A DNA stretch of 6,325 bases from Akkermansia sp. GTDB taxonomy: Bacteria; Verrucomicrobiota; Verrucomicrobiia; Verrucomicrobiales; Akkermansiaceae. Shown here in pieces: positions 1 to 5,559 of this stretch. The DNA lies in contig JAIFNK010000275.1 in the NCBI GenBank assembly GCA_020047775.1, positions 1 to 6,325 of the forward strand, read 5' to 3'. The notes under the pieces were generated by a model that saw only the letters and a program-made list of their open reading frames with translations, did not search any database and was not told the DNA's origin. Within the stretch, counting starts at the first letter, position 1; every line of letters starts with the position of its first letter. A program made the translations under genes and the position numbers.

Positions 1-226
1 AGGCTAACAAAGTTTTTCCGCCGCCGGTCGGCACGCGCAGGCAGACGTAGGGCATCGACGCTCCAAGTCCTTCCGAAATCACGGGGAAGTAGGGAACTTC
101 AGGAAAATCATTCGCCGCCAGCACATCGTGGAAAGCGTTGTGCAAGCTGCCGCCTGCGGAACAGGCGCGCAGGAAATCCCGCAACGAACCGAGCACCCGG
201 TTTTGATAGGGCTTGAGAACGATCAT
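1..226 (-). CDS. res: Type III restriction enzyme Res subunit, N-terminal part (cut by window edge)
   Basis: Seventy-five N-terminal residues are visible; the gene continues past position 1. The product begins MIVLKPYQNRVLGSLRDFL, and the YQNRVL segment resembles the Q-motif-like start of SF2 helicases. Residues 66-72 form a Walker A loop, PTGGGKT, preceded by the hydrophobic strand YVCLRV. Known members of the family are roughly 900-1000 residues, with SF2 translocase motifs followed by a PD-(D/E)XK nuclease; together with Mod they cut DNA after ATP-dependent communication between two unmethylated sites. Only the ATPase start can be seen here, so nuclease integrity is unknown. It lies downstream of mod on the same strand, the usual order, but after a 223-bp spacer. 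No clear Shine-Dalgarno sequence precedes the ATG at 226. A helicase of another defence system is possible, but the mod neighbour makes Res the best call. Confidence 0.88.
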   Translation of the reverse strand, partial: MIVLKPYQNRVLGSLRDFLRACSAGGSLHNAFHDVLAANDFPEVPYFPVISEGLGASMPYVCLRVPTGGGKTLLA

Positions 227-253
227 GATTCAGAAATGGGAAAGTTCAAGGAG

Positions 254-416
254 GGGCGAACTCCGATTCGCCCTCGTGCATGTTGAGTCGATGAAAAGTG
301 CGAAAGCTCTAGCCATCGACTTTCCATGCGCATCGGCGGTTCGGAATGCAAAGCGAGCGATAGCGAGTCTTCTGAAATCGCAAAGCGCATCCCGCATGGC
401 CGGATGCAAACCGCCG
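254..416. repeat. Palindromic element in the mod-res spacer
   Basis: The 223-bp spacer between mod and res holds several inverted repeats. A local hairpin has the 7-bp arms GGGCGAA (254-260) and TTCGCCC (267-273) around a 6-nt loop. A second pair is GTCGATG (287-293) with CATCGAC (314-320). A third, larger structure is bounded by CGGCGGTT (334-341) and AACCGCCG (409-416); inside it ATGC (346-349) can pair with GCAT (387-390) and GCGAT (357-361) with ATCGC (377-381), all in nested order. No T-tract follows on either strand, so this is not a standard intrinsic terminator. Open frames crossing it show no recognisable protein. It could be a dispersed REP-like element or a structured mRNA segment between the two cistrons. 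Confidence 0.55.
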
Positions 417-449
417 CTCCATGATGTCTCCCGACAAATCGAAGCGGAC

Positions 450-2165
450 TCATGACACGCGGATTTCGTATGGGGTTTGGCGCACGGTGATGCCTTCCTC
501 AGCCAACCGCTCGGCACCGATCAGGCAGCCCGCGCAGTAAATCACCTTCGGCCCGGCGAAGGGCGGAAGTTTGGCGAGGGTCTTGCGTGTCAGCACGTTG
601 CCGCCGTTCGAGGACTTGTCGCCGAGAATGCCGTTGAACAGCAGATAGACTGCAAGCCCCCTGCAAACGCCCAGCAACGGCGTGTTCGGCACCCGCTCAC
701 GCGGCAACGGTTCGCGCGTCTCGCAGAAATACACATGCCGCGCCAACTCGCCGAACTTCACCGTCTCGCGGATATGCCCGGTCTCGTCGAACAACGGCTC
801 GCCCAATTCGCAGAAACGGAACCCGCCGCCAAGGCCTGCGACTTTTTCGCCCTTGGCGTTGGTGTAGCCTTCGGCAACGCGGCGGACGCGTTCGGCGGTG
901 ATCGCCTTGGCATTCGATTCCTTCATCTCAACGAGAATGAATCGGCGCTGTTGGTTATCGGCACGATTTAGCTGAAGAACCGCCTGAGCGGTTGTTCCCG
1001 ATCCGGCGAATGAATCCAGAATCAGATCAGTGCCCGAAGTGGTGAAACTGATTAGCTCCTCGATCAATCCCGTCGGTTTAGGAAAATCGAAAGGCCGCTT
1101 GTCATCCGGAAAGATCGCCTTGATTTCGTTGGTCCCGATCCGGCCATCCAACTCGAAAAGGCTGGAGAGCTTGGATCGATAATCTTTCGCATAAACCTTG
1201 AGTTCAATTAGTTTTCTATCATCATCACCAAAGATGATACGACCTTCTTCAAGCAGCTTTGTCAGGGTGGTTTCTGGGAACCGATATCCCATTAGAGGCT
1301 CTTTGCACGGCTTTTTGGTAACGGGATGAAGAACATCATACCGGTAACCCTCTTTGCCAGGGTTGTGGACTCCGCGCAGACCGGTATAGACGCCTCCTTG
1401 GTCAATGAACTTATAATCCTGAAACGGCCAAACCTCGTCTTTGTGCTTTCGGAACCATTTCGTATAAGCTTCTTGGCGCGCTTCTTGATCAGAAAACTCA
1501 TGAAGAATTTCGTCTCCAATTCTCAAAAGCCGCTCCTTCACATCAAGATTCACGGATTTCCACTCTTTTGGCAGATTGTCCACGTTTGCCGCATAGCAGA
1601 GGACGTATTCGTGTTCGGTGACTATTCGCGTGGGATTGTTGTCGGTGGTGTTTTTCCAGATCACGCAGCCTAGAAAATTTCTTCGCCCAAAAAGCTCATC
1701 CATCACAAGTTTCAATGACGCCACTTCATTGTCGTCAATGCTGATGAAGATGACACCATCCGGTCGGAGAAAGCGCTTCAGGAGTGCAAGGCGGGGGTAG
1801 ATCATGCAAAGCCATTTGTCGTGCCTGGACAAATCTTCCGCTTCGACGCCGACCACTTTGCCAAGCCAGTCGAGGATCTCCGGGCTACTGACGTTGTCGT
1901 TGTATCGCCAGCCAGCGCGCTTTCCGGAATCGTCCCGATCATCCATCCCCGTGTTGTAGGGCGGATCAATGCAGACGCATTTCACCTGGCCGGCGAAGTG
2001 CGGGAGCAGGGCTTTGAGAGCGATGAGATTGTCGCCCTGCGCGATGATGTTTCCGGTTCCGGGATCGCCGCAGGAGAGTTCCGGCACATCCTTGAGCAGG
2101 TGGAAGGGAACTTCCAGGTGGTGTTTGATAACGGCGTCCTTGCCGATCCAGTTGAGGGTGGGCAT
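450..2165 (-). CDS. mod: Type III restriction-modification DNA methyltransferase (Mod), beta-class N6-adenine type
   Basis: 571 residues, within the family's usual range. It transfers a methyl group from S-adenosylmethionine to adenine in a short asymmetric site, and in type III systems it also provides target recognition for Res. The start MPTLNWIGKDAVIKHH is the typical Mod N-terminus, which fixes the ATG at 2165 although no good Shine-Dalgarno is visible. Motif IV, DPPYNTG, is at residues 67-73 after the strand VKCVCI; the SAM-binding motif I, DSFAGSGTT, is at 384-392. The order IV before I is the beta class, which places the target recognition domain between them, about residues 170-360. 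The C-terminal third (about 440-571) is the Mod-specific extension. Base composition is mosaic: sampled 60-base blocks inside the central section are 35-53% GC, against 63% near both ends. No frameshift or homopolymer or tandem-repeat phase-variation tract is evident. Confidence 0.95.
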   Translation of the reverse strand: MPTLNWIGKDAVIKHHLEVPFHLLKDVPELSCGDPGTGNIIAQGDNLIALKALLPHFAGQVKCVCIDPPYNTGMDDRDDSGKRAGWRYNDNVSSPEILDWLGKVVGVEAEDLSRHDKWLCMIYPRLALLKRFLRPDGVIFISIDDNEVASLKLVMDELFGRRNFLGCVIWKNTTDNNPTRIVTEHEYVLCYAANVDNLPKEWKSVNLDVKERLLRIGDEILHEFSDQEARQEAYTKWFRKHKDEVWPFQDYKFIDQGGVYTGLRGVHNPGKEGYRYDVLHPVTKKPCKEPLMGYRFPETTLTKLLEEGRIIFGDDDRKLIELKVYAKDYRSKLSSLFELDGRIGTNEIKAIFPDDKRPFDFPKPTGLIEELISFTTSGTDLILDSFAGSGTTAQAVLQLNRADNQQRRFILVEMKESNAKAITAERVRRVAEGYTNAKGEKVAGLGGGFRFCELGEPLFDETGHIRETVKFGELARHVYFCETREPLPRERVPNTPLLGVCRGLAVYLLFNGILGDKSSNGGNVLTRKTLAKLPPFAGPKVIYCAGCLIGAERLAEEGITVRQTPYEIRVS

Positions 2166-2172
2166 GGGGGCG

Positions 2173-2295
2173 TCAGAAGTCGGGTTTCGGGAACCTCTTC
2201 TTCGCGGGCGTCAGATAGATCAGGCCACTCGCCGGGCGCAGTGCCACGGGCAGCGGGATGATCCAAAACAAGGTCTGTTTCGCGGAAGGAGGCAT
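2173..2295 (-). CDS. Possible 40-aa small protein just upstream of mod (doubtful)
   Basis: A 40-codon frame starts ATG at 2295 and stops TGA at 2173-2175, leaving 7 bases before the mod ATG. A GGAAGGA stretch (2305-2311 read on the minus strand) lies 9 bases ahead of its start, a better ribosome binding site than mod itself has. The product would be MPPSAKQTLFWIIPLPVALR followed by a short hydrophobic stretch GLIYL and a basic tail AKKRFPKP, so it could be a small membrane-associated peptide or a leader that couples translation into mod. Both its Shine-Dalgarno and its start codon lie inside a near-perfect hairpin. I recognise no family, and the frame may simply be part of a dispersed intergenic element. 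Low confidence. Confidence 0.25.
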   Translation of the reverse strand: MPPSAKQTLFWIIPLPVALRPASGLIYLTPAKKRFPKPDF

Positions 2296-2312
2296 AAAAA
2301 TGCGTCCTTCCG
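2283..2312. repeat. 30-bp imperfect hairpin or dyad upstream of mod
   Basis: Arms 2283-2295 and 2300-2312 pair at 12 of 13 positions (one G/G mismatch at 2291/2304) around an AAAA loop on the plus strand, UUUU in a minus-strand transcript. In a minus-strand transcript the 5' arm carries GGAAGGA and the 3' arm begins with the AUG of the 40-codon frame, so folding would hide that ribosome binding site and start. As DNA it is a dyad that could bind a dimeric regulator. It lies about 120-150 bp ahead of mod. Which role applies, if any, cannot be told from sequence. Confidence 0.6.
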
Positions 2313-2335
2313 GTGGACGGGGAGTTAGAAAGTCG

Positions 2336-2455
2336 CAACTAGACGACCGCAACGGCCTTTAGCCGACCCCCGTAGGAGACGACCTGGACATGCGCCTCCC
2401 CGGCCTTTTGGGTCGGTTTGGCGGCATCGTTGCGGTCGATGCCAACCGCTAGTTG
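2336..2455. repeat. 120-bp nested palindrome (REP- or MITE-like element, or structured RNA)
   Basis: Four pairs of perfect inverted repeats lie in strictly nested order. CAACTAG (2336-2342) matches CTAGTTG (2449-2455); CGACCGCAACG (2344-2354) matches CGTTGCGGTCG (2428-2438), 11 bp; CCGACCC (2363-2369) matches GGGTCGG (2410-2416); GGAG (2375-2378) matches CTCC (2396-2399). The right side has longer unpaired gaps than the left, so the fold is a long stem with internal bulges. A local alternative, GGCATCG/CGATGCC (2423-2443), competes with the outer stem. Sharp ends with terminal inverted repeats and no coding content suggest a small non-autonomous element or an extended REP/BIME-type repeat. 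An RNA function is possible. I see no clear target-site duplication. Confidence 0.65.
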
Positions 2456-2718
2456 AAAGGATTTCTACGTCCTCGTCCGCCAAGGCGGACACCGCGAGTG
2501 AATGCGTCCGGCCCCCTCGCGGCAAGGAGAAACGCCGGAACGGATGCGAAGAGAAACAGGCGTCCCGCCCGCCAATGACCGTGGCGGCGGTTTTCAACCG
2601 CCAAGCCCGGGATTTCCCATGAAAGGCATGGCGGTCGGAATTCGCCGCCCCGGTGCGAGCCGGGCGAGTGGGTGGAGAGGGAGGGGATTCGCTGCGACCG
2701 GTGATCGCCGCCACGGCA

Positions 2719-2740
2719 CCACTCACACGAACTTCACCCG
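2719..2740. repeat. Near-copy of the 3' end of the Uma2 gene
   Basis: These 22 bases match 2885-2906 at 20 positions; the second copy spans the last codons and stop of the Uma2 gene. The first copy read on the minus strand gives RVKFV-stop where the gene ends DRVKFA-stop. The similarity ends abruptly on both sides, and the copy's frame meets a stop after ten codons upstream, so it is not a longer Uma2 remnant. A partial duplication or a shared insertion boundary would explain it. Confidence 0.5.
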
Positions 2741-2811
2741 TGTCCATCTGCGGTTCTATTTTCCCATTTCTGGTAACGGACGCGCCCGTCTCCCGATCCT
2801 TAAAGGCATTG

Positions 2812-2851
2812 GCCTCCAGGCGGTCTTCCGCGCCCAAGACCGCCTGAAGGC
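2812..2851. repeat. Strong hairpin with 16-bp arms downstream of the Uma2 gene
   Basis: Arms 2812-2827 and 2836-2851 pair at 15 of 16 positions around an 8-nt loop, including 11 uninterrupted pairs (CAGGCGGTCTT / AAGACCGCCTG). It starts 37 bases after the Uma2 stop on the minus strand. No T-run follows on the minus strand, so it is not a canonical intrinsic terminator, though a stem this stable could protect the mRNA 3' end or slow polymerase. It resembles REP-type elements. Confidence 0.6.
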
Positions 2852-2888
2852 GGGACTACTTACGAAAGAACCGCCGCTACTCTGCCGC

Positions 2889-3461
2889 TCACGCGAACTT
2901 CACCCGGTCATAGAGATCGGCCAGGGCCAAGGCGGCGTCGATTTCCGGCAAGGGAATCACTGCATCCAGCCCGACGTGGTGCTCGATGGCGAACCCGCCG
3001 CCGGATTTCCTGCGGTGCAGGCTGACGGACGGCTTTTCCGGCTCCACGAAGAGCAGGACTTTCAGGGACGGAAGCATCAGGTAGGCGTCGCGCTTCTCGC
3101 CCAAGTCCGCACGGCGGGTCGAGTCGCTGAGGACTTCGATCACAACCACCGGTTGATCCTGGAAATGGTCGGTGGCTGGATTTGATTGGCAGACGACCAT
3201 GGCATCCGGGTAATAGAACCGGGTGTGGTCGGGAAATTCGATGCGGACTTTGACGTCGCTGTTTAAGGGCTGGCAGGGTTTACCTCGCAATTGGCCTCCA
3301 AGCGAGATGATCGAATTTGTCGCGATGACATTGTGCTGATTCGTCGCGCCCGCCATCGCGTGGACGGTTCCACCGATATACTCGTGCTTCACCTCGCTGG
3401 TTTCCTCGCCGGCGAGATAGTCATCAACGGAAACAAGGGCGGGATGTTCCAAGCCTGTCAT
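2889..3461 (-). CDS. Uma2 family (DUF820) restriction-endonuclease-like protein
   Basis: 190 residues, the usual length for this family. Uma2 proteins adopt a PD-(D/E)XK nuclease-like fold, are often multicopy, and have no settled biological role. Family landmarks appear in order: the N-terminal helix segment VDDYLAGEE (12-20), KHEYIGG (25-31), the polar NQHN (41-44), then the putative metal-binding core with PDAMVV (85-90, Asp86), VVIEVLS (106-112, Glu109) and DLGEKRDAY (119-127, Lys123 and Tyr127). The fold therefore looks intact and possibly active. An in-frame TAA lies three codons before the ATG at 3461, so that is the earliest ATG. No strong Shine-Dalgarno is visible. It follows prfB by 50 bases on the same strand and may be read through from it, though a functional link is unlikely. 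Substrate specificity cannot be inferred. Confidence 0.92.
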   Translation of the reverse strand: MTGLEHPALVSVDDYLAGEETSEVKHEYIGGTVHAMAGATNQHNVIATNSIISLGGQLRGKPCQPLNSDVKVRIEFPDHTRFYYPDAMVVCQSNPATDHFQDQPVVVIEVLSDSTRRADLGEKRDAYLMLPSLKVLLFVEPEKPSVSLHRRKSGGGFAIEHHVGLDAVIPLPEIDAALALADLYDRVKFA

Positions 3462-3511
3462 GTCCGCAGGTTAATGGGAATTCGCAGAGGTCGCAACTTC
3501 CAAACCCGGCC

Positions 3512-4652
3512 TCAATCGTCGTCGTCCTTCGCCCCCTTCACCCGGACCTTGCCGCGGAGCTTGGCTTCGATGAACGGATCGAGATCGCCGTCCATGACTT
3601 CCTGGATGCTGCCGGACTCCTGGCCGGTGCGGAGGTCGAGGACTTTTTGATAGGGCTGGAAAACGTAGGAGCGGATCTGGTTGCCCCAGGAGACGTCGCC
3701 CTTTTCGCCATAGGCGCGGTCGGCCTCGGCTTTTTGTTTGTCCTCCTCGATGGTGTAGAGCTTGGCCTTGAGGATGTCGAACGCGAGCTCGCGGTTCGCG
3801 CCCTGCGTCCGCGCGGCGGTCGAGCGGATCAGGATGCCGGTCGGCAAGTGGCGCAGGATGACGGCGGTTTCCACCTTGTTGACGTTCTGACCGCCCTTGC
3901 CGCCGGAACGGGTGGTGGTGATTTCGATGTCCTTTTCGTTGATCTCGATTTTGATCTCCTTGGAGACTTCCGGCGTCGCGTCGATGGATGCAAACGACGT
4001 GTGGCGTTTCGCATTCGAGTCGAACGGGGAAATCCGCACCAACCGGTGCACGCCGCGTTCGTTTTTCAGGAAGCCGTAGGCGTGGTCGCCGGTGATTTTC
4101 AAAGTCGCGGTGCGCAGGCCGGCCTCATCGCCGTCCTGCCAGTCGAGCGTCTCGACGGTGTAGCCCTTGCGCTCGGCCCAGCGGGTGTACATGCGGTGGA
4201 GCATTTGCGCCCAGTCGCACGCTTCGGTGCCGCCCGCGCCGGCGGAAATGACGAGGAAACACGGGGAAATATCGCTCGGTTGGTCGAGCAAAGTCAGCAG
4301 CTCGTAAGCGCGGATATCGTCTTCGAGGCCCTTGGCGTTGGTGATCGCCTCGCGGGCGAGATCGGCGTCGTCGTATTCCTTGGCGAGCGAGATCCCTTCG
4401 TCGATGTCCGCCACGCGGGCTTCGAGTTTGAGGAATCCTTCGAGCTTTTTCTTCAGCCCGGCGGCCTTGGAGCTGATGGATTTCGCCTTGTCCGAGTCGT
4501 TCCAGAACTCGGGAGCGCCCATGGCCTCCTCGAGTGTGTTGATTTCGTTTTCGAGGGCCGGGACGTCAAAGATACCTCCTGAGTTTCGACAAGCGGCTTT
4601 TCAAGCCAGCCGTGTCGAGCGCCAGGAGGTCAGCGGTAGGAAGTGAGGACAT
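3512..4652 (-). CDS. prfB: Peptide chain release factor 2, with programmed +1 frameshift
   Basis: RF2 recognises UGA and UAA in the ribosomal A site and triggers peptide release. The gene is in two frames. Codons 1-28 (ATG at 4652, ending LSKLRRYL) stop at TGA 4566-4568; skipping the T at 4568 continues as [22 protein letters not shown] to the stop at 3512. The joined protein is 379 residues. The anticodon-like tripeptide SPF is at 208-210 and the catalytic GGQ at 253-255, each three residues from the E. coli RF2 positions as I know them. The residue matching E. coli Thr246 is Ser249. The tail KGAKDDDD makes it slightly longer than the usual 365. A caller ignoring the shift would start at the internal ATG at 4522 and lose 43 residues. 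The 4652 start lacks a clear Shine-Dalgarno and is less certain than the rest. Confidence 0.95.
4566..4580 (-). promoter_or_regulatory. prfB programmed +1 ribosomal frameshift site
   Basis: Read on the minus strand the site is AGG AGG TAT CTT TGA followed by C. It has the three elements of the known RF2 autoregulatory signal: a Shine-Dalgarno-like AGGAGG (4575-4580), a CTT slippery codon (4569-4571) on which the tRNA can slip to TTT, and an in-frame TGA with a C after it, a context that terminates poorly. Low RF2 makes ribosomes pause at TGA and shift forward, raising RF2 synthesis. The spacing from AGGAGG to CTT is the classical three bases (TAT). E. coli has AGGGGG at this place; AGGAGG pairs at least as well with anti-Shine-Dalgarno. 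Confidence 0.95.
4587..4617 (-). other. Potential mRNA hairpin just upstream of the prfB frameshift signal
   Basis: CGACA (4587-4591) pairs with TGTCG (4613-4617), and inside it GGCTT (4595-4599) pairs with AAGCC (4603-4607) around a 3-nt loop, with GC/GC pairs at 4593-4594 and 4609-4610 possible. The stem ends six bases before the AGGAGG. It is not part of the known minimal RF2 signal and lies within coding sequence, so it may be incidental. Confidence 0.3.
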
Positions 4653-4806
4653 GCGGGCGGAGAAAAGGGCATCCGTCGACAGGACGCAAGGCGGAATAAG
4701 TCAGGGAATCAGGTGGACTGAGAAGAAGACGGGGTTGGGCAGGAATGAAATTGAAGTCGCGATCTTGCGGATGATTCGCTGTTTTGGGTTGATTTTTACA
4801 TGGCGC

Positions 4807-4812
4807 GGAGGG
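4807..4812 (+). promoter_or_regulatory. Shine-Dalgarno site for the first gene of the unknown pair
   Basis: GGAGGG lies 10 bases before the ATG at 4823. It supports that start and is one of the few clear ribosome binding sites in the window. The spacing is slightly long. Confidence 0.55.
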
Positions 4813-4822
4813 AAATAGAGCC

Positions 4823-5281
4823 ATGACCGATTTATTCACACCTTCGATTAAATCCAGTCACGGCCAGACTCCGGCGATTGCGGATCAGGAGTGCCGCCTG
4901 TGGGCGGAAAGGCTCATGCGTGACGTGAACGAGGAGGTTTCAAAAGAAGAACGAAAAGAGCGGGACTTTTTCCAAGCGTGGTTCCGCTGGACTCATTTGG
5001 TGGGACTGGTGAACTTTCTGGACCTGTCAATTTATCGCCGTGAGAATCTTGCTTCGGAGGATCTGAAATGGCACCGCATGTTGACTTCGGGTCTCGTGGC
5101 GCTTGGAGGAGCGATAGAACAATGGGCAAAGTCCTTTAGCCCTGAAACATTGAGTCTGGCATCTTACGATGCGGACCGGCTGGAATCGATGATTCAATCG
5201 GTTCAATCGTCGTTTGAAGATTTCCACACGATTGGTAATTCGAAGTTGACCGAGGCAATCGAAAATCTGCTCCCCACATGA
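4823..5281 (+). CDS. Hypothetical protein, 152 aa, first gene of a two-gene unit
   Basis: I do not recognise this protein. It looks soluble and mainly helical: a charged stretch around 29-50 (ERLMRDVNEEVSKEERKERD), an aromatic-rich, amphipathic stretch around 49-70 (FFQAWFRWTHLVGLVNFLDL), a short small-residue segment TSGLVALGGAIEQWAK (88-103), and a final helix ending NLLPT. No signal peptide, zinc motif or catalytic signature stands out. The ATG at 4823 has GGAGGG upstream. Its last four bases, ATGA, overlap the start of the next gene, which argues that both are real and translated together. It is divergent from prfB, with 170 bases between the two starts, where promoters for both should lie. 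The name hypothetical is as far as the sequence allows. Confidence 0.75.
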   Translation: MTDLFTPSIKSSHGQTPAIADQECRLWAERLMRDVNEEVSKEERKERDFFQAWFRWTHLVGLVNFLDLSIYRRENLASEDLKWHRMLTSGLVALGGAIEQWAKSFSPETLSLASYDADRLESMIQSVQSSFEDFHTIGNSKLTEAIENLLPT

Positions 5282-5508
5282 TCTCCAAGGGAGATCTGGA
5301 AACTGTCTTCCAAGCCTGGTACGACCATAAAATGGAACCGGACGATCCTGAACTCCTACGAGTTCACCGTGTGACCATCAACAATCTGACCGCCAAGATG
5401 GAGGACGCTCTCGGGCATCCAATAACGGTGGCTTCGGCCAGACAGGCAATCATTCCCCGGTTTGGAGTTTGGATGAAAGAAAACGGACTCCCACAACCTC
5501 CCAAGTAG
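5278..5508 (+). CDS. Hypothetical protein, 76 aa, translationally coupled second gene
   Basis: A small, basic-to-neutral protein with no family I can name. It opens MISKGDLETVFQAWYDHKME, probably a helix, continues with an acidic turn EPDDPELL, and has two further likely helices (VTINNLTAKMEDALG and VASARQAIIPRFGVWMKENG) before the proline-rich end LPQPPK. The short multi-helix layout would be compatible with a DNA- or protein-binding partner, but no helix-turn-helix can be asserted. Its ATG at 5278 overlaps the stop of the preceding gene (ATGA) and has no Shine-Dalgarno of its own, so it probably depends on termination-reinitiation, which tends to give matched amounts of two interacting products. 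It converges on the gene at 5560, with 51 bases between the stops and no clear terminator hairpin. Confidence 0.7.
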   Translation: MISKGDLETVFQAWYDHKMEPDDPELLRVHRVTINNLTAKMEDALGHPITVASARQAIIPRFGVWMKENGLPQPPK

Positions 5509-5559
5509 CGTGTCTTTTTCTTGGTCTTTGGCATAAGAGGAGTGATCCGTTCTTGTCCA

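Larger units (their letters stand above)
2166..2888. other. 723-bp intergenic region rich in palindromes, no convincing gene
   Basis: Between mod and the Uma2 gene I find no frame with recognisable protein features apart from a doubtful 40-codon frame next to mod. Longer open frames here (2325-2837 minus, 2502-3185 plus) are rich in Arg, Gly, Pro and Ser and run through inverted repeats, as expected of translated noncoding GC-rich DNA. Besides the separately listed elements there are small stem-loops: GTCCGCC/GGCGGAC at 2475-2490, CCGCCA/TGGCGG at 2569-2587, and GGCGGTT/AACCGCC with a 3-nt loop at 2586-2602. The promoter for mod should lie in this stretch, but I cannot pick out a -35/-10 pair that stands above chance. 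The density of stems suggests one or more dispersed repeats inserted between the genes. Confidence 0.6.

Noticed and set aside
213..455. Short open frames on both strands across the mod-res spacer
   Set aside because: They overlap the starts or ends of the flanking real genes and cover inverted repeats; no ribosome binding site or recognisable product.
2313..2360. Possible minus-strand promoter for mod (TTGCGG, 17 bases, TCTAAC)
   Set aside because: Matches the sigma-70 consensus at only 3 and 4 of 6 positions, no better than chance, and lies inside an inverted repeat.
2325..2837. Minus-strand open frame of 170 codons in the intergenic region
   Set aside because: Runs through several palindromes, is Arg/Ser/Gly-rich, and shows no protein-like hydrophobic pattern; better explained as repeat DNA.
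2502..3185. Plus-strand open frame of 227 codons spanning the intergenic region and the Uma2 gene
   Set aside because: Half overlaps the Uma2 gene antisense and half runs through inverted repeats; low-complexity Arg/Gly/Pro composition and no recognisable domain.
3647..4582. Long plus-strand open frame (311 codons) opposite prfB
   Set aside because: It is the antisense of a well-conserved gene; the product is a Val/Gly/Asp-rich sequence with no family motifs, as expected from GC-rich codon bias on the other strand.
4800..4826. Eight-codon frame (MARREIEP) whose stop overlaps the ATG at 4823
   Set aside because: So short that the ATGA overlap can be chance, and it has no ribosome binding site ahead of it.
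4630..4839. Minus-strand 69-codon frame upstream of prfB
   Set aside because: Overlaps the RF2 leader in another frame and the start of the divergent gene; no family resemblance.
5509..5559. Terminator between the convergent genes
   Set aside because: There is a T-rich stretch after 5508 but no preceding GC-rich hairpin on either strand.
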